Part shown: positions 18,576-28,277 of the stretch, piece after piece
Position numbering within the stretch: position 1 is the stretch's first letter
Layout of the letters: the number at the start of each line of letters is the position of its first letter
NCBI RefSeq assembly: GCF_000527095.1
Contig: NZ_AZUN01000001.1
Span: 4,291,501-4,355,500 of the forward strand
DNA length: 64,000 nucleotides
Direction of reading: 5' to 3'
Source: Methylomicrobium lacus LW14
GTDB lineage: Bacteria > Pseudomonadota > Gammaproteobacteria > Methylococcales > Methylomonadaceae
Notes under the pieces: generated by a model
The model's input: the letters and a program-made list of their open reading frames with translations, nothing else
Database searches by the model: none
Told to the model about the DNA's origin: nothing
Made by a program: the position numbers and the translations under genes

Positions 18576-19613
18576 CTACCGGTAACGTTTAACCATTTCG
18601 CGCAATGGTATGGCTTTAATTTTGCTTGCGTGCCCGGCAGAGCCAAATGCTTCATAACGTGCCTGACAAAGCGCTTGCATCGCGTCTCTGGCCGCCTTAT
18701 AGGTCTTACGCGCATCCAACTCCGATGCATTTTCCGGTTGGGCCAAGTGTCGGCGAATGGCACCGGTAGATGCCATGCGTAAGTCAGTATCGATATTGAC
18801 CTTGCGGACGCCATATTTGATTCCTTCGACAATTTCGGCAACCGGCACGCCATAGGTTTGGGGTATATCGCCGCCGTATTCATTGATGATTTTTAGCCAA
18901 TCCTGCGGTACCGAACTGGAGCCATGCATGACGAAGTGCATATTAGGCAAGCGCTGTTGCAAGGTTTTTAAACGGCTGATGACCAAGACATCGCCCGTAG
19001 GCGGTTTGCTGAATTTATAAGCGCCATGACTTGTGCCAATGGCTACGGCTAACGCATCGATTTGCGTTTGCTTGACAAATTCAACCGCTTCATCGGGATC
19101 GGTCAGCAGGCGGCTGTGATCCGGGTGTTCCGATGCCCCTTGAGTCGCGTCACCTGCTTTGTGTTCCAATGAACCCAGGCAGCCGATCTCGCCTTCAACC
19201 GATACGCCGCACGCATGCGCCATCCTGACCACGGTACGCGTCACCTCCACGTTATACTCGAAAGAGGAGGGGGTTTTCATGTCTGCCAGCAAAGACCCGT
19301 CCATCATCACGGAACTGAATCCCGATTGAATGGCTTGTGCGCAGATGTCGGGCGTGGGCGCATGATCCCGATGCATGACGATCGGAATATGAGGATATTG
19401 TTCAACCGCGGCAAGAATCAAATGGCGTAAAAATATTTCGCCGGCATAGTTATTCGCGCCGGCCGAGCCTTGCATGATCACCGGGCTGTCACACGCATCG
19501 GCGGCTTGCATAATGGCTTGGACTTGCTCCATGTTACTCACATTGAATGCGGGAACGGCAAAGCCATTCTCGGCCGCATAATCCAGAAGTTGTCGCAATG
19601 AAACTAAAGCCAT
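18576..19613 (-). CDS. fba: Fructose-bisphosphate aldolase class II, Calvin-cycle subtype
   Basis: A 345-residue zinc aldolase that splits fructose-1,6-bisphosphate, or sedoheptulose-1,7-bisphosphate in the Calvin-type subfamily. The zinc/active-site motif IVMHRDHAPTPD places His81, Asp83 and His84, followed by GFSSVMMDGS. Other family motifs are VEGEIGCLGSLE and AIGTSHGAYKF. In RuMP-cycle methanotrophs this enzyme serves sugar-phosphate cleavage. The gene stands alone on the minus strand; GGAGA lies just before the ATG on its strand. Length agrees with the subtype. Confidence 0.93.
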   Translation of the reverse strand: MALVSLRQLLDYAAENGFAVPAFNVSNMEQVQAIMQAADACDSPVIMQGSAGANNYAGEIFLRHLILAAVEQYPHIPIVMHRDHAPTPDICAQAIQSGFSSVMMDGSLLADMKTPSSFEYNVEVTRTVVRMAHACGVSVEGEIGCLGSLEHKAGDATQGASEHPDHSRLLTDPDEAVEFVKQTQIDALAVAIGTSHGAYKFSKPPTGDVLVISRLKTLQQRLPNMHFVMHGSSSVPQDWLKIINEYGGDIPQTYGVPVAEIVEGIKYGVRKVNIDTDLRMASTGAIRRHLAQPENASELDARKTYKAARDAMQALCQARYEAFGSAGHASKIKAIPLREMVKRYR

Positions 19614-20021
19614 GAACGGCTCTCCTTAGCTGGGTGTTATTTGAGATTCTAAATTGTCACCAGAAGCTATGAACATTTCTGGCGTATAAATCGAGAGGAA
19701 AGCGGGGTTTGCCTGTCTGGTTAGGATCTCCCGGATCAACCACCCACAGGAGGGCACACCGCCATGGCGCATGGTAATGTCATTAACCTGAAAAAGCCAG
19801 ACCAGAATGGTCCGTTGCTGTCCCAATGTTTTAACGATCTCGATGTTAATCTGTCTGTGTGAAACCTTGCGGACGGGGCAATGCCCTTAATATAACAGGC
19901 ATGAGGTGGCTTTCCTCACCCTACTAAATAAAACTCGTCCGTGGGAGCGACGCCTACGTCGCGACTTGAGGCTTTAATCGCGACGTAGGCGTCGCTCCCA
20001 CCACTCCCCGACAGGTTTAGA
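19614..20021. other. Intergenic region upstream of aldolase
   Basis: A 408-bp gap that must contain the aldolase promoter (read leftward). I could not pick a convincing -35/-10 pair. It also contains the perfect inverted repeat listed separately. A 66-codon open frame in it lacks coding character. Confidence 0.4.
19941..20001. repeat. Perfect 24-bp inverted repeat
   Basis: The arms at 19941-19964 and 19978-20001 are exact reverse complements over 24 bases (gtgggagcgacgcctacgtc plus gcga) around a 13-nt loop. It lies 20 bp after the metallophosphoesterase stop and would form a very stable hairpin in RNA. It may stop or stabilise that transcript, or be a palindromic repeat element. Confidence 0.85.
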
Positions 20022-22724
20022 TTAGCCGGCGCTTTTTGAGGGCATCTCGATCGTAAATTTATCGACCAATCGAAAGGCCGGCTTGCCCGTTTTAAACTCG
20101 GCATCGGTATAAGGCTTGTCGATGCCGATCACATAAGCGGTCAAACTGTTTTGACGCAGAGCGATGCGGAGCATGTGCCGGTAGTTTTCGCTGCGCGCGC
20201 CGCCGCCCGCTTCGTTATTATGGCCGTTGAACGCAAGCGAAACGGCCAGATACCAGCCGAACCAGATGCAACTGAATAAGGTGCCCAACACGAAGGCGGC
20301 AACCAAACGTGGCGTGGTGACCGCAATCGCTTCGCCCCAACAGGCCGCGATCAGCACGGTCGCGCCGAATACGCCCCAGGCAAGGAATATCTGGTAGCCA
20401 ATCGCTGATTGATTCGGCAATGCAGGGTCGCCCGCAACCCGATTGGTGGCAAAGTAACGGCGGGCGGCTTCGGTGACGGCAAGCGCCAGGGCGCTGATCG
20501 TAAAGATGTGCAGCCAACTGCTGAAGAGCGCCAGGCATACCGGAGTCGCAACCTGCAAAATCGCATGCCAGGCGCCGATGCCGAAAAAGATGCATTTGTT
20601 CTGATAGGCTACCTGGTTTCTCTCGGCCTCCTTTTTGCTGCGCAGCAAGGCGGCGCCCGCAAAATAGGCCAGCAGCGGCAGGCCCGCGATGCACAAGGTC
20701 CATATCAGCACGATCAGTAAATTGAACGTCATGATCGCGGCAGGATAAATCCCATAGTGCAGAAAACCGTAACCGGCAAAAAGCGGCGCCAGAATGCCGC
20801 CGAAGACCCATAACGGATACAAATCGAACTTATGGAAAGGTTTTTTGAGCGCGCGTTGATTCAGCAGGTCGCTATACATGCGGTTCAAAACGAACAACAG
20901 CACGGCGGCGACTGCATTCAGTTCGATCAATACGCTGGCCAAAAAGGCATGGGGAACTTCATCGCGTTGCAGCGAAATCCAGTGCAGCAGAGGCAGCGAC
21001 AGAACCACGACCGGCAACACAATAAATAAGCGTTGCACGCGCCAGTCGAGCCGTTCCGTGTCGGTGACAAAGGGTTTGCTGGCGATGTTGAATAAACGCG
21101 CCAGGCGGGTATAGATCGGTGAAACGAATTGACGGAATTCATCGAACAGCTTCTCCAGGGCGTAGAGTCCCGGCGTGATAATAGCCCGCAAGGCATTGAT
21201 GATGATAAGCACCTTGTTTGGCTCTTGCGGCGCGGGTTTGCCGAGGCTGCGCAGATAATAGATCCAGACGCCCAGAAATCCGATGAAGACGAGGATATAG
21301 GCCAAATCGAACAAGTAGACGGAGGAGCAGCACGCTTTTGCTGTGGTGAGGGTATCGGTGTTCAGCGCGGTCTGGGTTCTGGCGAGAATGTTCTCGAACA
21401 GGTCTTGTCCGGCGGTAGCGAGAGGGCGTTTGTCATTGGGGAAAAAATACCTGCCTATCAGCGACCAAGTGCTTTGCGGCACCGTAACCGCGAAATAGCT
21501 GAGCAATCCAACGAGGGCGCCGGCCAGCCAGATGAAGCCGCCGTTGAAGATGGCCAAAGGGCACAACAGGCTTTTTATGCTGAGTCGGTGGGAATCGAGA
21601 CGGGTAGGGTAGAGTTGCTGTTGCTCGACTTCGTCGAGATCGGTGTGGCTCGGATGCAGAAAAGCGCCGCCGCCTCCGGCCACTACCGAGGCATAGTTCG
21701 GCCGCTCCGCGTCCCCCCAGTAGCGCTCGTAGTGATGAATGTCGCCGGAGATGTCGAGGCGGCATTTTTTAGGGTCGAGCGCACCTTTGTGTTCCTGTAA
21801 AAAACTGACCGGCAAACCCAAGTCGCTGAAGGTTTTTACCACCGCAGCATCCGGTGCTTGCCATTTGCCGAACACCGTCGTTGGCTCGGGCGTGACGATG
21901 ATCAATTTGTCCGGAATCCGGGTTTTCAGTTCATCGCGGCTTTCTTGCGAGAAAAAATCTGGTTTCTTTAACAGATCGGGGTAAAAGGTCGAGGCGAAAA
22001 AAGCCCACTGGCGCATGTCCATCTTGCCTTCCTGCGAGTCGAAACCCCAGATTTGCCAGCCGAACGGCAGATTCAGCGCAACATAGCTGGCTTCCTGAAC
22101 GCGCTCGAAACCTTTGAGTTCGAGCTGCTCGCCGCTGTTTGCGCTGGTATTGAATGGCCTGCGGAATTGCCGATTGAAGCCGTCCAGCGCATCGTAATAG
22201 TCGTGGTTGGCCGGAATGCCGTAAATCGGACGTTTGTCGATCTGTTTTCCCAATTCCGTCAAGTCTTCGTAGGCCCAGTTGAACGGCGTCTGAAAACGCT
22301 CTTTCAGAGAAGCAATATCGGCGATGTGATAGGCCGTGTCGCCGCCGATGAACAAAAACTCGCCGCGCGGCAATTTTTCGGAAGTAGAGTTGGCTTCCAA
22401 GAGTATCGCCTGGTCCGGTTTGGCGTTGTTATCCAGCCATAAATCGCTCATGCACAAATAAGCGATGTTATACACCGGCAGCATGCCGTCTCCGGTATCG
22501 GCGATGAAGTCAAACCAGTAGCTCTCTCCCGGCTTGATGTTATCGATGTTCGGGACGTTTTCGGCTTTGTTCTGCATCCAGTCCTTCGCATCGAGCTTGT
22601 CGCCCATGAACGAATAGGCCGCGATGTATTTCAGGCCGGCCAACAGTTCCCGGCCCAGCAGCCAGCTGACCGGTTTCTTGAAATCACGATCGGTGACAGG
22701 ATTATTGTTGTTCGTATTATTCAT
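20022..22724 (-). CDS. Membrane-anchored metallophosphoesterase
   Basis: A 900-residue protein. The N-terminal calcineurin-like phosphoesterase domain shows the metal motifs DTGDG (76-80), GGDT (127-130), NHD (173-175) and DISGDIHHYERY. About residues 390-860 form a hydrophobic region with many predicted membrane helices, and a short soluble tail ends the protein. The substrate is unknown; the combination suggests a membrane-bound hydrolase. I chose ATG 22724 (MNNTNNNN) because the 32 residues upstream are low-complexity and do not resemble the family. It is divergently oriented to ndh, with about 250 bp between. Confidence 0.75.
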   Translation of the reverse strand: MNNTNNNNPVTDRDFKKPVSWLLGRELLAGLKYIAAYSFMGDKLDAKDWMQNKAENVPNIDNIKPGESYWFDFIADTGDGMLPVYNIAYLCMSDLWLDNNAKPDQAILLEANSTSEKLPRGEFLFIGGDTAYHIADIASLKERFQTPFNWAYEDLTELGKQIDKRPIYGIPANHDYYDALDGFNRQFRRPFNTSANSGEQLELKGFERVQEASYVALNLPFGWQIWGFDSQEGKMDMRQWAFFASTFYPDLLKKPDFFSQESRDELKTRIPDKLIIVTPEPTTVFGKWQAPDAAVVKTFSDLGLPVSFLQEHKGALDPKKCRLDISGDIHHYERYWGDAERPNYASVVAGGGGAFLHPSHTDLDEVEQQQLYPTRLDSHRLSIKSLLCPLAIFNGGFIWLAGALVGLLSYFAVTVPQSTWSLIGRYFFPNDKRPLATAGQDLFENILARTQTALNTDTLTTAKACCSSVYLFDLAYILVFIGFLGVWIYYLRSLGKPAPQEPNKVLIIINALRAIITPGLYALEKLFDEFRQFVSPIYTRLARLFNIASKPFVTDTERLDWRVQRLFIVLPVVVLSLPLLHWISLQRDEVPHAFLASVLIELNAVAAVLLFVLNRMYSDLLNQRALKKPFHKFDLYPLWVFGGILAPLFAGYGFLHYGIYPAAIMTFNLLIVLIWTLCIAGLPLLAYFAGAALLRSKKEAERNQVAYQNKCIFFGIGAWHAILQVATPVCLALFSSWLHIFTISALALAVTEAARRYFATNRVAGDPALPNQSAIGYQIFLAWGVFGATVLIAACWGEAIAVTTPRLVAAFVLGTLFSCIWFGWYLAVSLAFNGHNNEAGGGARSENYRHMLRIALRQNSLTAYVIGIDKPYTDAEFKTGKPAFRLVDKFTIEMPSKSAG

Positions 22725-22897
22725 GATGCCGCCCGTTTTTCGAGTTGAATATTGAGGGTCCATCCGAGGGGTGCTTGTTTTACGGTCGGAAGGGAAGTCG
22801 TCTGAACTGGATGATCCCAACCGGTATCCCTAGCCAGCGCCTGACTAATCCCGGTAGTCCGTACTTTACTGCACCTAAACTGCCAACGCAAACACTT

Positions 22898-22942
22898 GCT
22901 GATTCAATAAAATCAGCCTCAAGATGCCTGATTCGATATAAT
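22898..22942 (+). promoter_or_regulatory. Putative promoter/operator of ndh
   Basis: TATAAT lies at 22937-22942, 38 bp before the ndh start. An inverted repeat GCTGATT-N6-AATCAGC (22898-22917) lies just upstream, where a -35 box or a regulator would bind. No good -35 hexamer is visible, so a factor may assist. Confidence 0.4.
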
Positions 22943-22980
22943 GTCGCAACATTCGAATTATCTAGTGCTGAAGGATTGTC

Positions 22981-24288
22981 ATGGCGGAGACGAATAACGA
23001 AAAACACAAGATTGTGATTGTCGGCGGCGGTGCGTCCGGTCTGGAGCTCGCGACCAAGCTGGGCCGCAAGCTCGGCAAGAGCGGCCGGGCCGAGGTGACG
23101 CTGCTCGATGCCGCCTCGACGCATATCTGGAAACCGCTGCTGCACGAGGTTGCGGCCGGCACGCTGGACGAATCGGAACAGGTCGAATATCTCGCGCAGG
23201 GCTACCGGAATCATTTCCGCTTCCGGCTCGGCAAGATGGAAGGGTTGAACCGGACCAAAAAAGAAATCACGGTCAGCCCGACGCTGAGCGACAGCGGCGA
23301 GGAACTGATTCCTCGGCGAACCTTCGGTTACGACACCCTGGTGATGGCGGTCGGCAGCGTCAGCAACTCGTTCAACATCAAGGGCGTTGCCGAGAACTGC
23401 CTGTTTCTGGATACGACCTTGCAGGCTTTCCGTTTCCAGAAGCAATTGGTCGAGACCTATATCAAGACCTTTGCGGGCCTGGAAGGCGCCAATGATAAAC
23501 CTTTGTCGATCGTGATCATCGGCGCCGGCGCGACCGGGGTGGAACTGGTCGCGCAGCTGCACGAGGTGACCAATCTGCTCGCGGTCTACGGGCTTCGGGA
23601 GTCCAGCAATGTCCGCTTGACGATCATCGAGGCCTCGCCGCAATTGCTGCCGGCCTTGCCGAGCAAACTGGCCGAGGCGACCAAACAGCAATTGCTCAAG
23701 CTCTGCGTCGATCTGAAACTGGGCTGCCGGGTCACCGAGGTGACCCAGGACCATATCAAGACGCTCGACGGCGAGATCATTCCGGCCGACCTGAAGGTCT
23801 GGGCCGCCGGCATCAAGGGGCCGGACTGGCTGAGACAACTGGACGACCTTGAAACCAATCACCTGAATCAGCTGGTCGTCGATGAGTTTCTGCAAACCGC
23901 CGACGAGTCGATCTATGCGATGGGCGACTGCGCGGCCTGCGCCTGGACCGGCCATGCCGGCAATGTGCCGCCGCGCGCGCAGGCCGCGCATCAGCAGGCG
24001 AGCGCCTTGTGTAAGACGATCCGCAATCGTTTGGTTGGCAAAGCGCCGGTCAAATTCGTCTATTACGATTACGGCTCGCTGGTCTCGCTCGGCAAATATT
24101 CGACGGTCGGCAACCTGATGGGCAATTTGATGGGCTCGGTCAGCGTCGGCGGCTTTATTGCCCGGGTCGTGTATTTGTCCTTGTACAAGATGCATCAGGT
24201 CGCGATTCACGGTTATTTCCGCACCGCGATGCTGACCCTGTCCAATTTATTTAGACGCACCGTGCACGCGATGATCAAGCTGCACTGA
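22981..24288 (+). CDS. ndh: Type II NADH dehydrogenase (NDH-2)
   Basis: A 435-residue single-subunit NADH:quinone oxidoreductase without proton pumping. The FAD-binding Rossmann motif is IVGGGASGLELATKLG (residues 11-26). The NADH-binding motif is IIGAGATGVELVAQL near residue 180, and the flavin motif YAMGDCAA is near residue 315. The C-terminus (about 385-435) is amphipathic and fits membrane attachment. AAGGA lies upstream of the ATG. The neighbouring YcxB-like gene follows after 30 bp and may be cotranscribed. Confidence 0.92.
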   Translation: MAETNNEKHKIVIVGGGASGLELATKLGRKLGKSGRAEVTLLDAASTHIWKPLLHEVAAGTLDESEQVEYLAQGYRNHFRFRLGKMEGLNRTKKEITVSPTLSDSGEELIPRRTFGYDTLVMAVGSVSNSFNIKGVAENCLFLDTTLQAFRFQKQLVETYIKTFAGLEGANDKPLSIVIIGAGATGVELVAQLHEVTNLLAVYGLRESSNVRLTIIEASPQLLPALPSKLAEATKQQLLKLCVDLKLGCRVTEVTQDHIKTLDGEIIPADLKVWAAGIKGPDWLRQLDDLETNHLNQLVVDEFLQTADESIYAMGDCAACAWTGHAGNVPPRAQAAHQQASALCKTIRNRLVGKAPVKFVYYDYGSLVSLGKYSTVGNLMGNLMGSVSVGGFIARVVYLSLYKMHQVAIHGYFRTAMLTLSNLFRRTVHAMIKLH

Positions 24289-24317
24289 TTTTATCCACAC
24301 ATTATTAGAAAAAGAAC

Positions 24318-24851
24318 ATGCTGGAATTAGAATACGAGTTCAGAGAAGAAGATCTGGTCAATTTCAACGAAGTGCAATATCTGAATTCGAAAGATGTCCA
24401 AGGCCAACTGAATAAAAACCGCTGGATCGTGCCGAGCATCATGGTGCTGGTCGGCACGTTTTATTACTATTATTACGGCGACATCAAGTCGGCCGGCTAT
24501 ATCGGGTTAGTCGCGGTGCTGTGGGCGCTGTTGTCGCCGAAAGTGATGCTGTACGACATGCGCCGGCAAGTCCTGAAGCAGTATACGCCGAAGGAAAAAA
24601 AGGCGATGTTCGGTACCTATACGCTGACGATCGATCCGGCCAATCCGGCTTATCTGTTTGAAACCTCGCCGAGCGGCAAAAACAAGATGGCCTGGCAGGA
24701 ACTGGTTCGGGTCGAATACGGCAAACGCTATGTCTATATCTATATCACGCTGAGTACCGCGTTGGTGATTCCGGTCGATGCGGTCAAGAAAGGCGATCTG
24801 GAGAAGTTCGCCGAGCAGGCCGAGAAGATGATCGAGCGTTACGCCGGTTAA
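24318..24851 (+). CDS. YcxB-like membrane protein
   Basis: A 177-residue protein with two adjacent membrane helices (about residues 38-70). A C-terminal domain contains YTLTIDPANPAYLFET and WQELVRVEYGKRYVYIYI, the pattern of the YcxB family. Its role is unknown. It begins 30 bp after ndh and ends 20 bp before dnaQ, so the three probably share an operon. Confidence 0.7.
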   Translation: MLELEYEFREEDLVNFNEVQYLNSKDVQGQLNKNRWIVPSIMVLVGTFYYYYYGDIKSAGYIGLVAVLWALLSPKVMLYDMRRQVLKQYTPKEKKAMFGTYTLTIDPANPAYLFETSPSGKNKMAWQELVRVEYGKRYVYIYITLSTALVIPVDAVKKGDLEKFAEQAEKMIERYAG

Positions 24852-24870
24852 ATCAAGCCGGTATCCTGCG

Positions 24871-25596
24871 ATGAACACGCAAGCAAGCAATTCCCGCCTC
24901 GTGGTGCTCGACACCGAAACGACCGGTCTGAGCCCGGAACAAGGCCATCGGATCATCGAAATCGGTTGTGTCGAATTGGTGAATAGGCGGCTGACCGGCA
25001 ACCGTTTTCATGTCTACATCAATCCGGAGCGCGTGATCGACGCCGGCGCGATCGAGGTGCACGGCATCACCAACCAGTTTCTGGAAGACAAGCCGCGCTT
25101 TGCCGGCGTCGCGGAGGATTTTCTGGCCTTCGTCGATGGCGCCGAACTGGTCATTCACAACGCGCCGTTCGATGTCGGCTTCATCAATCATGAGTTCGCC
25201 TTGCTGGCGGATCCTCTGGCGCCGATAACCCGGTACTGCGAAGTCTTCGATACGCTGGCCTTCGCCCGCCAGAAACATCCGGGCCAAAGAAACAGTCTGG
25301 ATGCGCTGTGCAAGCGCTACGGCATCGATAACAGTCACCGGGAGCTGCACGGCGCGTTGCTCGACGCCGAAATCCTCGCCGACGTTTATTTATTGATGAC
25401 CGGCGGGCAGTTCTCGCTGCTCGATGAAGCATCCGAAGGGCAGGCCGCGGCAACGGAGGCCCAGGTGATTCAGCGCATCGCCGCAGACCGGCCGCCGTTG
25501 AAGGTGATCGCCTGCGCCGCCGAGGAACTGGAGGCGCATCAGCAGCGTCTGGCGGCGATAGAGAAGGCGGGCGGGACCTGTTTGTGGAATCAATGA
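24871..25596 (+). CDS. dnaQ: DNA polymerase III epsilon subunit, proofreading exonuclease
   Basis: A 241-residue protein, close to the 243 of E. coli. DEDDh exonuclease motifs are LDTETTGL (Asp14, Glu16), HNAPFDVGFINHE and HGALLDAEILADVYL. The C-terminal tail after about residue 180 should bind the alpha subunit. It removes misincorporated bases in the replicative core polymerase. No rnhA lies beside it, unlike the usual enterobacterial arrangement. Confidence 0.93.
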   Translation: MNTQASNSRLVVLDTETTGLSPEQGHRIIEIGCVELVNRRLTGNRFHVYINPERVIDAGAIEVHGITNQFLEDKPRFAGVAEDFLAFVDGAELVIHNAPFDVGFINHEFALLADPLAPITRYCEVFDTLAFARQKHPGQRNSLDALCKRYGIDNSHRELHGALLDAEILADVYLLMTGGQFSLLDEASEGQAAATEAQVIQRIAADRPPLKVIACAAEELEAHQQRLAAIEKAGGTCLWNQ

Positions 25597-25709
25597 GATT
25601 GCCGCGAACAGGACAGGAATGAAATCTTTGCCGATGCGCAAAAAGCCCTGCCGGATTTCCCTCGCATTGTGCCAGTCATCTCGCTCGATCGCGCCCATTT
25701 GAATATTGC

Positions 25710-26978
25710 ATGCTCGCTTTCTATTCCTTAGTTTTTTATTTACTGACCCCCTTCATTATTCTGCGTCTGCTCTGGCGCAGCATCAAGGCACCGGCCTACC
25801 GGCAGCGCTGGAACGAGCGCTTCGGTTTTTATCGCGGCATCCATCCCCAGGATGTGATCTGGTTTCATGCTGTTTCGGTCGGCGAGGCCGAGGCGCTGTT
25901 TCCGTTGTTGCGCTTATTGCTGACGCGCCATCCGGGCGCGAAACTGTTGATCACGACCACGACGCCGACCGGTTCGGCCAGGGTTCAGGCGACGTTTGGC
26001 GATCAAGTCACGCACGTTTATCTGCCCTACGATCTGCCTTGTGTGACCCGGCGTTTCCTGAAACGCTTCCAGCCCCGTCTTGCGGTGATCATGGAAACCG
26101 AGATTTGGCCGAATCTGTATGCGGCGTGCGGTAAACAAAACATGCCGTTGTTTTTGATCAATGCCCGCCTGTCTGAAAAATCCGCAAGCGGCTACCGGAA
26201 GATTCCGTCGCTGATTCGCTCGTCACTGGCCAAGGTCAGCCTGATTGCCGCGCAAACCCGGGACGATGCGGAGCGCTTCGTGAGCATCGGGGCGCGGGCC
26301 GATACGGTCAAGGTGTTGGGCAACATGAAGTTCGATATTCAAATCGCCGAAGAGACGATAGAGGAGGGGCGGCGGCTCAAATCATCGGTCTTCGGCGGCC
26401 GCTTCGTCTGGATCATCGCGAGCACGCACAAGAACGAAGAAGCGGTGTTTCTGGATAGCTACCCTGAACTCAAGGCAATGATTCCGGAACTGCTGCTGGT
26501 GATCGTGCCGCGGCATCCCGAGCGCTTCCCCGAGGTCAAAAAGCTCTGCGAGGAACGGCAACTGCAAGTCGTGATGCGGACCTCGGGAGACCGCTGCGCG
26601 GCCGCGACCGATGTGTATATCGCCGATACGATGGGCGAGCTGAAGATGCTGTATGCGGCGGCCGATATCGCCTTCATCGGCGGCAGCATGGTGCCGGTCG
26701 GCGGCCACAATCTGCTCGAAGCGGCCGCAGTCGGCGCTCCGGTGATGTTCGGCCCTTACATGGTCAATTTCAAGGAGATAGCGGAAGGGGTGCTGGCGAG
26801 GAACGCCGCGCTGCAATGCCGGACGCAACAAGACATTGTCAGCACGGTCCATTCATTGTATGCTGATTCGGAACACCGAACGGAGCTGGCGCGTCGCGCC
26901 GGGGCATTTTTACAGGAAAATCGGGGAGCGATCGCGGCGATTGCGACGCTGATCGAAGCCGAAATGCCGAAAGCTTAA
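25710..26978 (+). CDS. waaA: Kdo transferase
   Basis: A 422-residue GT30 glycosyltransferase that transfers 3-deoxy-D-manno-octulosonate from CMP-Kdo to lipid A precursor on the inner membrane's cytoplasmic side. There is an N-terminal membrane anchor (about 4-22), the catalytic motif SVGEAEA near residue 57, and the C-terminal donor-site motifs ASTHKNEE, PRHPERF and GGSMVPVGGHNLLEAAAVG. The start ATG 25710 fits the family. It lies in the same direction as the polyketide-type genes that follow after 63 bp. Confidence 0.92.
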   Translation: MLAFYSLVFYLLTPFIILRLLWRSIKAPAYRQRWNERFGFYRGIHPQDVIWFHAVSVGEAEALFPLLRLLLTRHPGAKLLITTTTPTGSARVQATFGDQVTHVYLPYDLPCVTRRFLKRFQPRLAVIMETEIWPNLYAACGKQNMPLFLINARLSEKSASGYRKIPSLIRSSLAKVSLIAAQTRDDAERFVSIGARADTVKVLGNMKFDIQIAEETIEEGRRLKSSVFGGRFVWIIASTHKNEEAVFLDSYPELKAMIPELLLVIVPRHPERFPEVKKLCEERQLQVVMRTSGDRCAAATDVYIADTMGELKMLYAAADIAFIGGSMVPVGGHNLLEAAAVGAPVMFGPYMVNFKEIAEGVLARNAALQCRTQQDIVSTVHSLYADSEHRTELARRAGAFLQENRGAIAAIATLIEAEMPKA

Positions 26979-27041
26979 CCCCGTCCAAAGTGCCTAGATT
27001 TCGTCCATTAACCCCACTCATGCCAAGGATAAATACCCCGC

Positions 27042-28277
27042 ATGGATAAGTCGCGTCAAAGCAAAGTCATCATCATCGGCGCCGGTCCTTCCGGCAGTAT
27101 CGCGGGCGCCTTGCTCAGGCAAAAGGGCTATCCGGTCACTATCCTCGAACGCCAGCGTTTTCCGCGCTTCAGCATCGGCGAAAGTCTGTTGCCGCAGTGC
27201 ATGGAATTCATCAAGGAGGCCGGCATGCTCGATGCGGTCGTCAATGCGGGATTTCAGTTTAAAAACGGCGCGGCCTTCGCTTTTGGCGACCATTACACCG
27301 AGTTCGATTTCGAAAACAAGTTTAGCGCCGGCATCGGCACGACCTTTCAGGTGCAGCGCGGCCGTTTCGACGCGCTGTTGGCCGATGAAGCGGCGCGGAT
27401 GGGCGTCGATATTCACTGGCAAATGGAAGTGAAGTCGGTGGATTTTTCCGGCCCTCAGACGCATTTGACCGTTGCCGATACGGAAGGTCAAGTCTATGAA
27501 TATGCCGCCGATTTCGTGCTCGATGCGAGCGGCTTCGGGCGCATATTGCCGCGCCTGCTCGATCTGGAGTCGCCTTCGGGGTTTCCGGTCAGGCAGGCCC
27601 TGTTCGGGCATATCGAAGACAGGATCACCGACCCTGAGTTCGACCGCAATAAAATACTCATCACCGTGCATCCCGAGCATAAGGATGTCTGGTTCTGGCT
27701 GATCCCGTTCAGTAACGGCCGCAGCAGCATCGGCGTGGTCGCCGAGCAGGCGTTTTATACGCCGGGACAGGATCATGGGGCGCAGCTGCAGGCATTGATT
27801 GCTCAGGCTCCGGGCTTGCGCCGGATTTTGCAAGATGCGGTATTTGACGACAAGATCAACACGCTGGTGGGTTATTCGGCGAACGTGAAAAGTCTCTACG
27901 GCAAGGGCTATGCCTTGCTCGGCAATGCCGGCGAATTTCTCGACCCGGTGTTTTCCTCGGGCGTGACGATTGCGATGAAATCGGCGTCGCTGGCAACGGC
28001 AGTGCTCGACCGCCAGTTCCGAGGCGAGTCGGTTGATTGGGAGCACGATTACGCGCAGCCGTTGAAGCGCGGCGTCGATACGTTCCGGGTGTTTGTCGAT
28101 GCCTGGTATGAGGGCCGCTTCCAGGACGTGATTTTTCATCCGGATCAACAGCCCGAGGTCAAGGCGATGATCTGCTCGATTCTGGCCGGTTATGCCTGGG
28201 ATCAGAACAATCCGTATGTGAAGAATGCCCGCTCGCGGCTGGATACGCTTGCCGAATTATGCCGCGACGACGGCTAG
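27042..28277 (+). CDS. FAD-dependent halogenase-like oxidoreductase
   Basis: A 411-residue flavoprotein. The dinucleotide-binding motif IIIGAGPSGSIAG lies at about residues 10-22. RFPRFSIGESLLPQ follows and matches the group that includes flavin halogenases and geranylgeranyl-type reductases. The sequence WFWLIP fits the WxWxIP motif of FAD-dependent halogenases. A homologous enzyme often sits in aryl-polyene clusters, where its chemistry is not settled. The next gene starts before this stop (19-bp overlap), so it belongs to the polyene operon. Confidence 0.8.
   Translation: MDKSRQSKVIIIGAGPSGSIAGALLRQKGYPVTILERQRFPRFSIGESLLPQCMEFIKEAGMLDAVVNAGFQFKNGAAFAFGDHYTEFDFENKFSAGIGTTFQVQRGRFDALLADEAARMGVDIHWQMEVKSVDFSGPQTHLTVADTEGQVYEYAADFVLDASGFGRILPRLLDLESPSGFPVRQALFGHIEDRITDPEFDRNKILITVHPEHKDVWFWLIPFSNGRSSIGVVAEQAFYTPGQDHGAQLQALIAQAPGLRRILQDAVFDDKINTLVGYSANVKSLYGKGYALLGNAGEFLDPVFSSGVTIAMKSASLATAVLDRQFRGESVDWEHDYAQPLKRGVDTFRVFVDAWYEGRFQDVIFHPDQQPEVKAMICSILAGYAWDQNNPYVKNARSRLDTLAELCRDDG

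Noticed and set aside
19626..19826. 66-codon minus-strand open frame upstream of the aldolase
   Set aside because: It has no ribosome binding site and no conserved pattern, and it occupies the expected promoter region.
22780..24210. 476-codon minus-strand open frame
   Set aside because: It runs antisense through ndh, which has complete FAD and NADH motifs. Long shadow frames are common in G+C-rich DNA.
27018..28148. 376-codon minus-strand open frame
   Set aside because: It is antisense to the FAD enzyme, whose cofactor and WxWxIP motifs are intact.
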